A program made the position numbers and the translations under genes. A model generated the notes under the pieces. It was not told the DNA's origin, did not search any database, and saw only the letters and a list, made by a program, of their open reading frames with translations. This document shows, piece by piece, positions 1-6,001 of a DNA stretch of 10,803 nucleotides. The stretch comes from Syntrophomonadaceae bacterium (GTDB lineage Bacteria > Bacillota > Syntrophomonadia > Syntrophomonadales > Syntrophomonadaceae), in the NCBI GenBank assembly GCA_028683995.1, contig JAQUGU010000027.1, positions 1,597-12,399 of the forward strand, written 5' to 3'. Every line of letters begins with the position of its first letter. The first letter of the stretch is position 1.

Positions 1-1
1 C

Positions 2-340
2 GACCCGAATGGATTGCCTGAAAAAATCGATGTTGCGTTACATGGCGAGAATATTAAATATATTACTGAATTGCTTCGAGAACGCGAATTGACACTATGG
101 GCAGGTTGGGGCAAACCAATAATGATACGTCCTTATTTACTTGAATGTCTGAGAGATATACACGCGATCGCAACTGGAAATAACTGCCGCTGGATTGCAT
201 TCGGAAAATATGAAAACGGCTTAGCTAATTGTACAACTGTTGACAACCACCCCCGACACCCATCCCGACTCCCATTGGCGGCCGTATCAAAAGAATACGA
301 AGTAACGCATTATTTCAAACCGTATTTTGTCGCTTTCTAA
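2..340 (+). CDS. DUF1643 family protein, 3' part only (runs off the left edge)
   Basis: The frame is open to the left edge and already codes at bases 2-13 (Asp-Pro-Asn-Gly), so the TTG at 14 is an internal leucine and this is the last ~112 codons of a larger gene. Features seen that resemble DUF1643 are a 'DPNGLPEKID' segment, a 'LWAGWG' segment on what should be a core beta strand, and the C-terminal 'HPRHPSRLPL' block, like the 'GHPRHP.YLP' signature of the family. DUF1643 proteins have no established biochemical function and are often found in phage-related or accessory DNA. The end looks intact, with TAA at 338-340. The family call rests on motif memory and was not tested by a profile search; function is unknown. 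Confidence 0.7.
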   Translation, partial: DPNGLPEKIDVALHGENIKYITELLRERELTLWAGWGKPIMIRPYLLECLRDIHAIATGNNCRWIAFGKYENGLANCTTVDNHPRHPSRLPLAAVSKEYEVTHYFKPYFVAF

Positions 341-356
341 GCGACCGTCCATTTTT
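329..356 (+). terminator. Possible intrinsic terminator overlapping the DUF1643 stop codon
   Basis: GTCGCTT (329-335) and AAGCGAC (339-345) form a perfect 7-bp stem with a three-base loop; the TAA stop lies in the loop and 3' arm. A run of five T follows at 352-356, six bases beyond the stem, which is further than ideal. This makes it a weaker terminator candidate. It is well placed to separate the DUF1643 gene from the vWA gene. Confidence 0.45.
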
Positions 357-363
357 CTATAAG
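335..363 (+). promoter_or_regulatory. Weak sigma-A-like promoter candidate for the vWA gene
   Basis: TATAAG at 358-363 matches the -10 consensus in five of six bases. The hexamer 17 bases upstream (335-340, TTCTAA) matches the -35 consensus in only three of six. If used, transcription would start near 370, at the first base of the hairpin that precedes the vWA ribosome binding site. The weak -35 keeps this tentative. Confidence 0.25.
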
Positions 364-369
364 TGTTAT

Positions 370-394
370 CCTTAAGTCACAATAAAACTTAAGG
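370..394 (+). promoter_or_regulatory. Inverted repeat touching the vWA ribosome binding site
   Basis: CCTTAAG (370-376) and CTTAAGG (388-394) are perfect 7-bp inverted arms around an 11-base loop. The 3' arm runs into the Shine-Dalgarno GGGAGG at 393-398, which sits 8 bases before ATG 407. In RNA the hairpin would cover the first two G of the binding site and could mildly limit translation or protect the 5' end. The stem is short and AT-rich, so regulation is inference. Confidence 0.35.
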
Positions 395-406
395 GAGGAC
401 ACGGAA

Positions 407-1060
407 ATGAAAAAAGGATTAACAGAACTAGTTTTTATACTCGACAAGAGCGGCTCAATGGGCGGCTTGGAGACAGATACAATCGGTGGTTACAACTCGA
501 TGCTCGAAAAGCAAAAGTCGGTAGACGGAGAATGCCACATTACGACTGTGCTGTTCAACAACAACTATGAACTGCTCCACGACCGTATCGACATCAAGGC
601 GATCAACTCAATTACCGAAAAAGAATATGCTGTTGGCGGCTCGACGGCACTTCTTGATGCCATTGGCATGACAATCCACAAAATTGGCAACGCTCAAAAA
701 CACACAGCCGACGATTACCGTGCTGAGAAGGTTATGTTTATAATAATTACGGACGGCGAGGAGAACTCCAGCCGCGAATATTCGGCTGATAAGGTCAAGG
801 CGCAGATCGAGAGGCAAAAGAGAAATTACGGGTGGGAGTTTATCTTTCTCGGTGCAAACATCGACGCTGTTGAAACTGCAGGACGGTTCGGGATTTCCAC
901 AGACCGCGCGCAGAACTACCACGCAGATAGTGAGGGCGTTGAATTGAATTTTCGTGTGATGAGTGAGGCGGTCGCCACATTCCGTGAGTGCGCCGCTATG
1001 CCGGAAGGATGGAATGACGAGATTCAAAAGGATTATAAGAAACGTGGAGGACGGAAATAA
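407..1060 (+). CDS. Stand-alone von Willebrand factor A (vWA) domain protein
   Basis: A 217-residue protein that is almost entirely one vWA domain. The three MIDAS elements are visible: D-K-S-G-S at residues 13-17, Thr80 in 'GGSTALLDAIG', and Asp116 in 'IIITDGEEN'. A divalent metal site for binding a partner protein is therefore expected. There is no signal peptide or membrane segment, so it should be cytoplasmic. The later 'WEFIFLGANIDA' and '...AQNY' segments are typical of small bacterial and phage-associated vWA proteins. The start is ATG 407 with GGAGG eight bases upstream. The C-terminus is basic (KDYKKRGGRK). Stand-alone vWA proteins usually work with a MoxR-type ATPase, kinase, phosphatase or other partner, but none is visible here. 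The neighbours are a DUF1643 gene and gene debris, which suggests an accessory locus. The domain call is secure; the biological role is unknown. Confidence 0.9.
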   Translation: MKKGLTELVFILDKSGSMGGLETDTIGGYNSMLEKQKSVDGECHITTVLFNNNYELLHDRIDIKAINSITEKEYAVGGSTALLDAIGMTIHKIGNAQKHTADDYRAEKVMFIIITDGEENSSREYSADKVKAQIERQKRNYGWEFIFLGANIDAVETAGRFGISTDRAQNYHADSEGVELNFRVMSEAVATFRECAAMPEGWNDEIQKDYKKRGGRK

Positions 1061-1207
1061 CTCTGGACTTGTTCTCGGAGCTGGTAAAAGCTAAAAACAC
1101 TGTGGACATATTCCCGCTAACGTGCAAAATGTTGGCAATGATTTGCTGGGTTGACTCTATTCAACACAATTGTACCAGATTACAATGTGTCGTAGTTCAA
1201 AGACAAG
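1046..1207 (+). other. Unrecognised short open frame or remnant after the vWA gene
   Basis: A GGAGG motif at 1046-1050, inside the end of the vWA gene, is followed six bases later by ATA (1057-1059), where a coupled start codon would be expected. The frame from there stays open until TGA 1209-1211, giving about 50 codons beginning T-L-D-L-F-S-E-L-V-K. I do not recognise the product. It may be a downstream gene that lost its ATG, or the degraded 5' part of the acetyltransferase pseudogene that follows in another frame. Expression is not supported. Confidence 0.25.
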
Positions 1208-1375
1208 GTTGAAGAACTTGATATTGTTAGAATTTTTGCGGAGCCGTTTGCATATAATATAGGTTCCAGAAAAGTACTCAAAAAGGCAGGATTTTAATTG
1301 GAGGGTGTTTTGAGAAAGAGTGTCTACAAAAATGGCCAGATTTTTGATTCTTGTATGTATGGATTAACAAAATAA
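1196..1375 (+). pseudogene. GNAT acetyltransferase (RimJ/RimL-like), C-terminal remnant with in-frame stop
   Basis: Read in one frame, 1196-1294 encodes ...EELDIVRIFAEPF then NIGSRKVLKKAGF. A TAA follows at 1295-1297, and the same frame continues LEGVLRKSVYKNGQIFDS...YGLTK to TAA 1373-1375. This is the hallmark C-terminal half of RimJ/RimL-type N-acetyltransferases (N-x-x-S-x-x-V-L-x-K-x-G-F, then E-G-V-L-R). The glycine-phenylalanine is usually followed by a residue such as Gln or Lys, so a single substitution (for example CAA to TAA) explains the stop. Upstream, a TAG at 1193-1195 closes the frame and no acetyl-CoA-binding motif is recognisable, so the N-terminal half is missing or scrambled. 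The gene is non-functional as it stands. Confidence 0.85.
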
Positions 1376-1483
1376 CCGTGCTGGCGATTACCTCATACAC
1401 TATTACTAAACTGGAGTTGTTTGAAGCCATTTGCAAAAATGGAATTAATAAAGAATAATACTGCTAACCGGGAGTTGGTTAAC
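1376..1483 (+). other. Intergenic stretch with unrecognised open frame and small hairpins
   Basis: No intact gene is seen between the GNAT remnant and the terminator. A frame beginning at GTG 1378 and ending at TAA 1456-1458 (26 codons) has no ribosome binding site and no recognisable product; it may be debris. CCATTT (1427-1432) and AAATGG (1437-1442) form a 6-bp hairpin closed by a GCAA tetraloop. AACC/GGTT (1466-1469, 1477-1480) form another minor one. Neither has a T-run. Confidence 0.4.
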
Positions 1484-1522
1484 AAATGCCGTACGAATCA
1501 GAATTGATTTTACGGCATTTTT
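1484..1522 (+). terminator. Intrinsic terminator upstream of the radical SAM operon
   Basis: AAATGCCGTA (1484-1493) and TACGGCATTT (1511-1520) form a perfect 10-bp stem around a 17-base loop, and the stem runs into TTTTT at 1518-1522. It ends transcription arriving from the accessory region and insulates the following operon. Confidence 0.75.
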
Positions 1523-1537
1523 ATATGATACTATAAA
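1509..1537 (+). promoter_or_regulatory. Putative sigma-A-like promoter for the radical SAM/rng operon
   Basis: TTTACG (1509-1514, four of six to consensus), a 17-base spacer, and TATAAA (1532-1537, five of six). The -35 hexamer overlaps the 3' arm of the upstream terminator. The predicted start near 1544 leaves a short leader ahead of the GGAGG at 1555-1559. Confidence 0.45.
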
Positions 1538-1567
1538 GAATGCTCTTAAGATATGGAGGCAGCGTTA

Positions 1568-3421
1568 GTGAAGGATAGGTTATTTCGGGATATTTTACCG
1601 CAGGTGTCCAAACCGGCTCGTTATACCGGTGGGGAAGTTAATATGACAAAAAAGGACTGGGAACAGGCTCAGGCTAAAATGGTTTTTGCCTTTCCTGATG
1701 TCTATGAAGTAGGCATGTCCCATATTGGTGGGAAGATTCTTTACGGTCTGGTAAATGAAAAGAGTAATCACCTGATGGAGCGCTCTTTTGCCCCCTGGCC
1801 GGATATGGAAGAGGTTATGCGGCGGGAAAACATACCCCTGTATAGTCTGGAGTCCTTTCGCCCCTTAAATGATTTTGATGTAGTTGGGTTTTCCTTACAA
1901 TATGAGTTGTCTATTACCAATGTACTCAACATGTTAGATTTGTCCGGGATACCCCTGTGGTCAAGTGAACGCCAAAAGGGATGCCCGCTGGTAATTGCCG
2001 GGGGGCCGGTAGTCTTTAATCCGGAGCCTTTTGCTGAATTTTTTGATGCTTTCCTGATTGGTGATGGCGAAGAGGTAACGCTGGAGTTTCTGGACTGTGT
2101 ATATAAGAACCGGGAAATGGCACGGGATGAGCTGCTCCAACAACTGGCCCGGATAGAAGGGGTATATATACCTGCCCTTTACCGGGTAGAATACAAAAAT
2201 GATGGTACTATAAAGAGTATGGCACCTGTGGCCAAAGAGGCACCGGCTAAAGTGCGCCGGCGAGTGGTGCAGGATCTGGATCAGGCTTATTACCCGGACA
2301 AACCGATTGTACCCTATATGGAAATTGTCCATGACCGTGCGGTACTGGAAGTCATGCGGGGCTGCCAGCGCAGCTGCCGTTTCTGCCATGCCGGCATGGT
2401 TTATCGTCCGGTACGGGAGCGCAGTGTGGATACTCTTAAGAAACAGGCGGCAGCACAGCTGGCCAGTACGGGTTATGAGGAAATATCGCTGGCATCTTTA
2501 AGTACGCTGGACTATTCCGGGGTAAGTCCCCTGGTAAAAGATTTGGTAAAGGAATATGGCCCCCAGGGTACAGGAGTCTCCCTTCCTTCGCTACGGGTTG
2601 ACGCATTTTCTATTGATCTGGCCAATGAGGTACAAAAGGTACGTAAAACTACCTTAACCCTGGCGCCGGAGGCTGGAACCCAGCGTTTGCGGGATGTTAT
2701 AAACAAAAATGTAAGTGAAGAACAATTGTTTAGTGCGGTGGAAGCTGCCTTTAAATCAGGCTGGAATTCCCTTAAACTTTACTTTATGATTGGTCTGCCC
2801 GGTGAGACCGAAGCGGACCTGGACGGGACCATAGAGCTGATTAGAAAGGTCAAGGCTATTGGTGACCGGTACTCCCGACGTCCGGTAGAAATCCGGGCCA
2901 GTCTGGCCTCTTTTATACCCAAAGCCCATACCCCTTTTCAGTGGCGGGCACAGAACAGTATTGAGGAACTGGATAAGAAACGCCGGTATATGATGAGGGA
3001 AAAGCAGCGCCGTATTAAACTCAGTTTCCATGATAGTGAAACCAGTTACCTGGAGGGGGTTATGGCCCGGGGTGACCGCCGCCTGGCAGCAGCTATCTTT
3101 AAGGCCTGGCAAAAAGGTTGTAAATTTGATGGCTGGTCGGAGTATTTTCACTTTGACCGCTGGATAGAAGCCCTGCAGGAATGTGATATTGCCCCTGATT
3201 TTTATAACCTGCGGCAGCGTAACTACGAAGAAGTATTTCCCTGGGATTTCATCGAAACTGGGATTGACCGGGAGTACCTGATTGAAGAGAACGAAAGAGC
3301 AGAGAAGGGGATAAGCACCCCGGATTGCCGCCAGGAAGGGTGCAGGGACTGCGGGGTTTGTATAGCTCTGGGGGTCGACCTTCAGATTAAGGAGGGTTAT
3401 TCCGTTGCGGTTGAGAGCTGA
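1568..3421 (+). CDS. Radical SAM protein of the TIGR03960 (rSAM_fuse_unch) type
   Basis: A 617-residue protein when started at GTG 1568. That start is preferred because GGAGG at 1555-1559 lies eight bases before it and family members begin near 'LPQVSKPARY'. The in-frame ATG at 1553 overlaps that ribosome binding site. The N-terminal ~230 residues resemble a B12-binding-like Rossmann fold ('AGGP', 'IGDGEE') but lack an obvious cobalamin-ligating D-x-H-x-x-G. The radical SAM core follows, with C-x3-C-x2-C at residues 266, 270 and 273 (MRGCQRSCRFCHAG), which binds the 4Fe-4S cluster used to cleave S-adenosylmethionine. 'LAPEAG' and 'FMIGLPGET' are typical core strands. The C-terminus has four more cysteines at 587, 592, 595 and 598, a possible second Fe-S or metal site. 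The substrate is unknown. The next gene encodes its usual partner, to which this family is fused in some species. Family call firm, function open. Confidence 0.9.
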   Translation: MKDRLFRDILPQVSKPARYTGGEVNMTKKDWEQAQAKMVFAFPDVYEVGMSHIGGKILYGLVNEKSNHLMERSFAPWPDMEEVMRRENIPLYSLESFRPLNDFDVVGFSLQYELSITNVLNMLDLSGIPLWSSERQKGCPLVIAGGPVVFNPEPFAEFFDAFLIGDGEEVTLEFLDCVYKNREMARDELLQQLARIEGVYIPALYRVEYKNDGTIKSMAPVAKEAPAKVRRRVVQDLDQAYYPDKPIVPYMEIVHDRAVLEVMRGCQRSCRFCHAGMVYRPVRERSVDTLKKQAAAQLASTGYEEISLASLSTLDYSGVSPLVKDLVKEYGPQGTGVSLPSLRVDAFSIDLANEVQKVRKTTLTLAPEAGTQRLRDVINKNVSEEQLFSAVEAAFKSGWNSLKLYFMIGLPGETEADLDGTIELIRKVKAIGDRYSRRPVEIRASLASFIPKAHTPFQWRAQNSIEELDKKRRYMMREKQRRIKLSFHDSETSYLEGVMARGDRRLAAAIFKAWQKGCKFDGWSEYFHFDRWIEALQECDIAPDFYNLRQRNYEEVFPWDFIETGIDREYLIEENERAEKGISTPDCRQEGCRDCGVCIALGVDLQIKEGYSVAVES

Positions 3422-4085
3422 GTATAGTGTGGGATCGGATCTTCGGTTTTTATCTACCCTGGATATGATGAAGCTTATGGCTCGAACCTTGCGCCGGGCC
3501 AGGATACCTTTTGCCCTGAGCGAGGGTTTTAATCCTCATATACGCCTTTCCCTGGGAACAGTATTACCGGTAGGTCTGTGGGGTAAGCGCGAGTATTTTG
3601 ACCTGGAGCTGGAGCAGGAGATGAGTTGCAGTGAATTTGTTGAGAAAATGAACCTTACCCTGCCTCCGGATGTTAAAATTATAGCCTGCATACAAATTGC
3701 TGCCACTATTCCTGCCCTAATGAACAGTATTAATTGTGCTTGCTATTCTTTTGTTGTTCGTAAGCCGGTGGAAGAAATGGAACAATGGAAAGACATCGTT
3801 CTGCAAAGAGACGACCTGGTAGTTAAAAGTCGAGGTAAAAAAAAGGACCTGGATAAAAATTTACGACCCGGGATTTTAAAAATTGAAGTGAATAGGTGGC
3901 ATAAATTTGCTATTATTGATATATGGGGAAGTATCGGAGAACCTCTTAATGTACGTTATGATGAACTAATGGAATTATTGGTAATAACCGGTATTAATAA
4001 AGAAGATATACTGGATGTGTTCCGCAGCGGTAATTACATCAGAGTAAAAGACGATTTTTTTACTCCACTGGAAAAGGTGAAGTAA
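3405..4085 (+). CDS. Radical SAM-linked protein, TIGR03936 / DUF2344 family
   Basis: A 226-residue protein of unknown function found next to, or fused to, the C-terminus of TIGR03960 radical SAM proteins. Family features seen are the N-terminal 'LRFLSTLDMMKLMARTLRRA' block (residues 13-32), 'SEGFNPHIRLSLG' (39-51) and 'LPVGLWGKREYFDLEL' (54-69). There is no signal peptide, membrane segment or catalytic motif I can name; basic and aromatic residues in the first block could suit nucleic acid or tRNA contact, which is speculation. The start is TTG 3405, nine bases after a full AAGGAGG (3389-3395). The gene overlaps the upstream one by 17 bases in another frame, so the two are probably translationally coupled and act together. 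rng begins two bases after its stop. Confidence 0.88.
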   Translation: MRLRAEYSVGSDLRFLSTLDMMKLMARTLRRARIPFALSEGFNPHIRLSLGTVLPVGLWGKREYFDLELEQEMSCSEFVEKMNLTLPPDVKIIACIQIAATIPALMNSINCACYSFVVRKPVEEMEQWKDIVLQRDDLVVKSRGKKKDLDKNLRPGILKIEVNRWHKFAIIDIWGSIGEPLNVRYDELMELLVITGINKEDILDVFRSGNYIRVKDDFFTPLEKVK

Positions 4086-4086
4086 C

Positions 4087-5511
4087 TTGGAACGAGAGAT
4101 TATTGCAGAAATTTATCCCTGGGAATCGCGGGTAGCTATTGTAGAGGATGGCAGACTAGTCGAGGTTTTCTGGGCAGATCAGGACGAAAACGTAGGTAAT
4201 GTATATAAAGGTAAGGTAAAAGATATATTACCGGGGCTTTCCTGTGCCTTTGTTGATATAGGATTGAGCAAGAATGCTTTTTTGTATGCCGGCGATGTTG
4301 TGTTTCCTGGGGCCAGGCGGGGTAGTAATGGCCTGGATCTGTTAAAGAGCGGCCAGGATATTATGGTGCAGGTAAAGAAGGAAGCCTTTTCGGAGAAGGG
4401 AGCGCGGGTAACCGGGAACTTAACTATTCCCGGTCATTTTATTGTGCTCTTGCCCTGCCAGAACGAAGTATCCATATCCCGTAAGCTGACTGATGATGAG
4501 CGCCGCGAGCACCTGCGCCATCTAATGGAAAAAAATAAACCAGCGGAGATGGGAATAATCCTGCGTACCGCCTGCCATGAAGCCGAGGATGATGAAATCC
4601 TTGATGAAATGCAGGAGCTTTTGCAGGTTTGGCAGGAAATAAATCAGCGCTTTGAGCGTATGCGTGCTCCCAGTCTGATTTATGAAGATATTGATGTATT
4701 GGAGAGAACCTTACGAGATTACCTGGATAGTGATATCCGCCGGGTAGTAATTAATAATGAAAAATTAAAAGAAAAAATTATTGCCTATATGAGTAAGAAG
4801 AAATTCAACTTTGATTTTACGGTGCAGTTTGAAGAGGGTGACTTGTTCGAGAAATACGGACTGGAAAAAGATATCCGCCGCACCCTGCGCCGCAAAGTAT
4901 GGCTGCGTAATGGCGGCTATCTAATCATTGATGAAACTGAGGCTATGACCGTAATTGATGTTAACAGCGGCAAGTATACCGGCAAAAATGATTTTGAAGA
5001 AACGGTTTTCAAGCTTAACCTGGAAGCAGCGGTGGAGATTCCCCGGCAGTTGAGGCTGCGCAGTCTGGGGGGGATTATTCTCATAGATTTTATTGATATG
5101 AGAAACAAAGAAAATGAAGATACAATAATTACTGTTCTGAAAAAAGAGCTGGCCAAGGATAAGGCCCATACCCGCATTATAGGCATGACCGGGCTGGGAT
5201 TTTTGGAAATGACGCGCAAGAAATCACGTTATGGGGTGTTCGAGTTTTTCACTGATGAATGTGCCAATTGCAACGGCCGGGGACGGATGATTAATCTGTT
5301 TGCCCTGTCTTGTGAAGTGAAAAGGAAACTGGCCAACATGGGCTATGTGGAGAATGAGGAGATAATCTGCGAAGCTAACCCGCGTTTGCTGGAGTTTATC
5401 TATAATGATGAGAAAAATCTGGGCTATATAGAAAAGCGTACCCAGAAAAAGGTGAAACTATTGGCCAACCCTGACCTGGCTCTGGTTGATTACAAGATTT
5501 ATACGGGATAG
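4087..5511 (+). CDS. rng: Ribonuclease E/G family endoribonuclease (RNase G)
   Basis: A 474-residue single-strand-specific endoribonuclease of the RNase E/G family, acting in the cytoplasm in rRNA and mRNA processing. An S1 RNA-binding domain lies at about residues 37-120 ('VGNVYKGKVKDILPGLSCAFVDIG'-type block). The DNase I-like catalytic domain carries the metal-binding aspartates Asp291 in 'TVIDVNSGK' and Asp334 in 'IILIDFIDM'. The Zn-link cysteines are Cys392 and Cys395 in 'CANCNGRGR', the joint used for dimer/tetramer assembly. The long scaffold tail of E. coli RNase E is absent, so the length fits RNase G. The start is TTG 4087, one base past the previous stop, with AAGGTGA six bases upstream. 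Association with the L21/L27 operon is common in Clostridia. Confidence 0.95.
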   Translation: MEREIIAEIYPWESRVAIVEDGRLVEVFWADQDENVGNVYKGKVKDILPGLSCAFVDIGLSKNAFLYAGDVVFPGARRGSNGLDLLKSGQDIMVQVKKEAFSEKGARVTGNLTIPGHFIVLLPCQNEVSISRKLTDDERREHLRHLMEKNKPAEMGIILRTACHEAEDDEILDEMQELLQVWQEINQRFERMRAPSLIYEDIDVLERTLRDYLDSDIRRVVINNEKLKEKIIAYMSKKKFNFDFTVQFEEGDLFEKYGLEKDIRRTLRRKVWLRNGGYLIIDETEAMTVIDVNSGKYTGKNDFEETVFKLNLEAAVEIPRQLRLRSLGGIILIDFIDMRNKENEDTIITVLKKELAKDKAHTRIIGMTGLGFLEMTRKKSRYGVFEFFTDECANCNGRGRMINLFALSCEVKRKLANMGYVENEEIICEANPRLLEFIYNDEKNLGYIEKRTQKKVKLLANPDLALVDYKIYTG

Positions 5512-5539
5512 AATTTTTAATTTTTAATTTCTAATTTAT
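5512..5539 (+). repeat. AT-rich heptamer tandem repeat after rng
   Basis: Four 7-base units in a row: AATTTTT, AATTTTT, AATTTCT, AATTTAT. They lie directly after the rng stop codon and about 15 bases upstream of the putative rplU -35 box. No hairpin is visible, so this is not a terminator; it may be simple AT-rich spacer or an UP-element-like stretch. Confidence 0.5.
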
Positions 5540-5554
5540 CGCCCTTCTCTGATC

Positions 5555-5583
5555 TTGACTTAATTCTTTATTTATGTTAATTT
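5555..5583 (+). promoter_or_regulatory. Putative promoter of the rplU operon
   Basis: TTGACT (5555-5560) matches five of six -35 bases. A 17-base AT-rich spacer leads to TAATTT (5578-5583), only three of six to the -10 consensus. The predicted start near 5590 falls at the beginning of the structured leader, which supports the placement despite the weak -10. Confidence 0.45.
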
Positions 5584-5589
5584 TTAGTT

Positions 5590-5686
5590 TGGGTTGCATG
5601 TTTTGCAACCGCCCGGTTCAGGCTTCTAAATGGCTTGTAGCCTGCCTGGTGACCGGCGAGTCTCAAAATATGGAGGTGTTTTATAG
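5590..5686 (+). ncRNA. Structured mRNA leader of rplU, L21 leader-like
   Basis: Between the promoter and rplU, GGTTGCA (5592-5598) and TGCAACC (5604-5610) form a perfect 7-bp hairpin. A second nested stem is CAGGCT (5619-5624) with AGCCTG (5639-5644), enclosed by CCGGT (5613-5617) with ACCGG (5652-5656). A second GCCTG at 5644-5648 offers an alternative pairing. GGAGGTG (5672-5678) precedes ATG 5687 by eight bases. Low-GC Gram-positive rplU genes often carry an autoregulatory L21 leader RNA at this position. Assignment to that family is by position and hairpins, not by covariance model. Confidence 0.65.
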
Positions 5687-6001
5687 ATGTACGCAGTAAT
5701 TGAAAGTGGCGGCAAGCAGTACAAAGTTAGCGAAGGTACAGTGCTTAAAGTGGAGAAACTGGAAGCCGCAGCCGGGGATCATTTGAGTATTGACAAGGTG
5801 CTCATGGTTAATGATGAGAATGGTAATGTTAAGGTGGGCAACCCACTGGTGAGCAATGCCCGGGTTGAAATTGAGGTTGTGGAACAGGGTCGAGATAAGA
5901 AGGTTGTAGTTTACAAGTATAAGAAGAGAAAGAACTATCGTAAAAAACAGGGTCACCGGCAACCCTTCACCAGAATAAAAGTATTAAAGATTGAAGCTTA
6001 A
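5687..6001 (+). CDS. rplU: 50S ribosomal protein L21
   Basis: A 104-residue protein, the normal length for bacterial L21 (bL21), which binds 23S rRNA in the large subunit. The N-terminus 'MYAVIESGGKQYKV' and the basic C-terminal signature 'YKYKKRKNYRKKQGHRQ' (about residues 76-92) are diagnostic. The start is ATG 5687 with GGAGGTG eight bases upstream, after a structured leader that probably gives feedback control by a ribosomal protein. The stop codon TAA overlaps the ATG of the next gene by one base. Confidence 0.98.
   Translation: MYAVIESGGKQYKVSEGTVLKVEKLEAAAGDHLSIDKVLMVNDENGNVKVGNPLVSNARVEIEVVEQGRDKKVVVYKYKKRKNYRKKQGHRQPFTRIKVLKIEA

Noticed and set aside
608..1027. Minus-strand open frame opposite the vWA gene
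   Set aside because: It lies wholly within the vWA coding frame on the other strand, has no recognisable domain, and the + strand product has a complete MIDAS motif.
1427..1442. GCAA-tetraloop hairpin as a terminator or riboswitch
   Set aside because: Only six base pairs, no T-run on either strand, and no wider conserved structure that I can recognise.
1061..1560. Insertion sequence or attachment site in the gene-poor stretch
   Set aside because: No transposase fragment, terminal inverted repeats, target duplication or tRNA end could be found.
1553..1567. ATG 1553 as the start of the radical SAM gene
   Set aside because: The ATG overlaps the only good GGAGG, which is ideally spaced for GTG 1568, and the extra five residues are not typical of the family.
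1961..3151. Several + and - strand open frames inside the radical SAM gene
   Set aside because: They are shadows of a well-conserved protein; none shows a ribosome binding site with a recognisable product.
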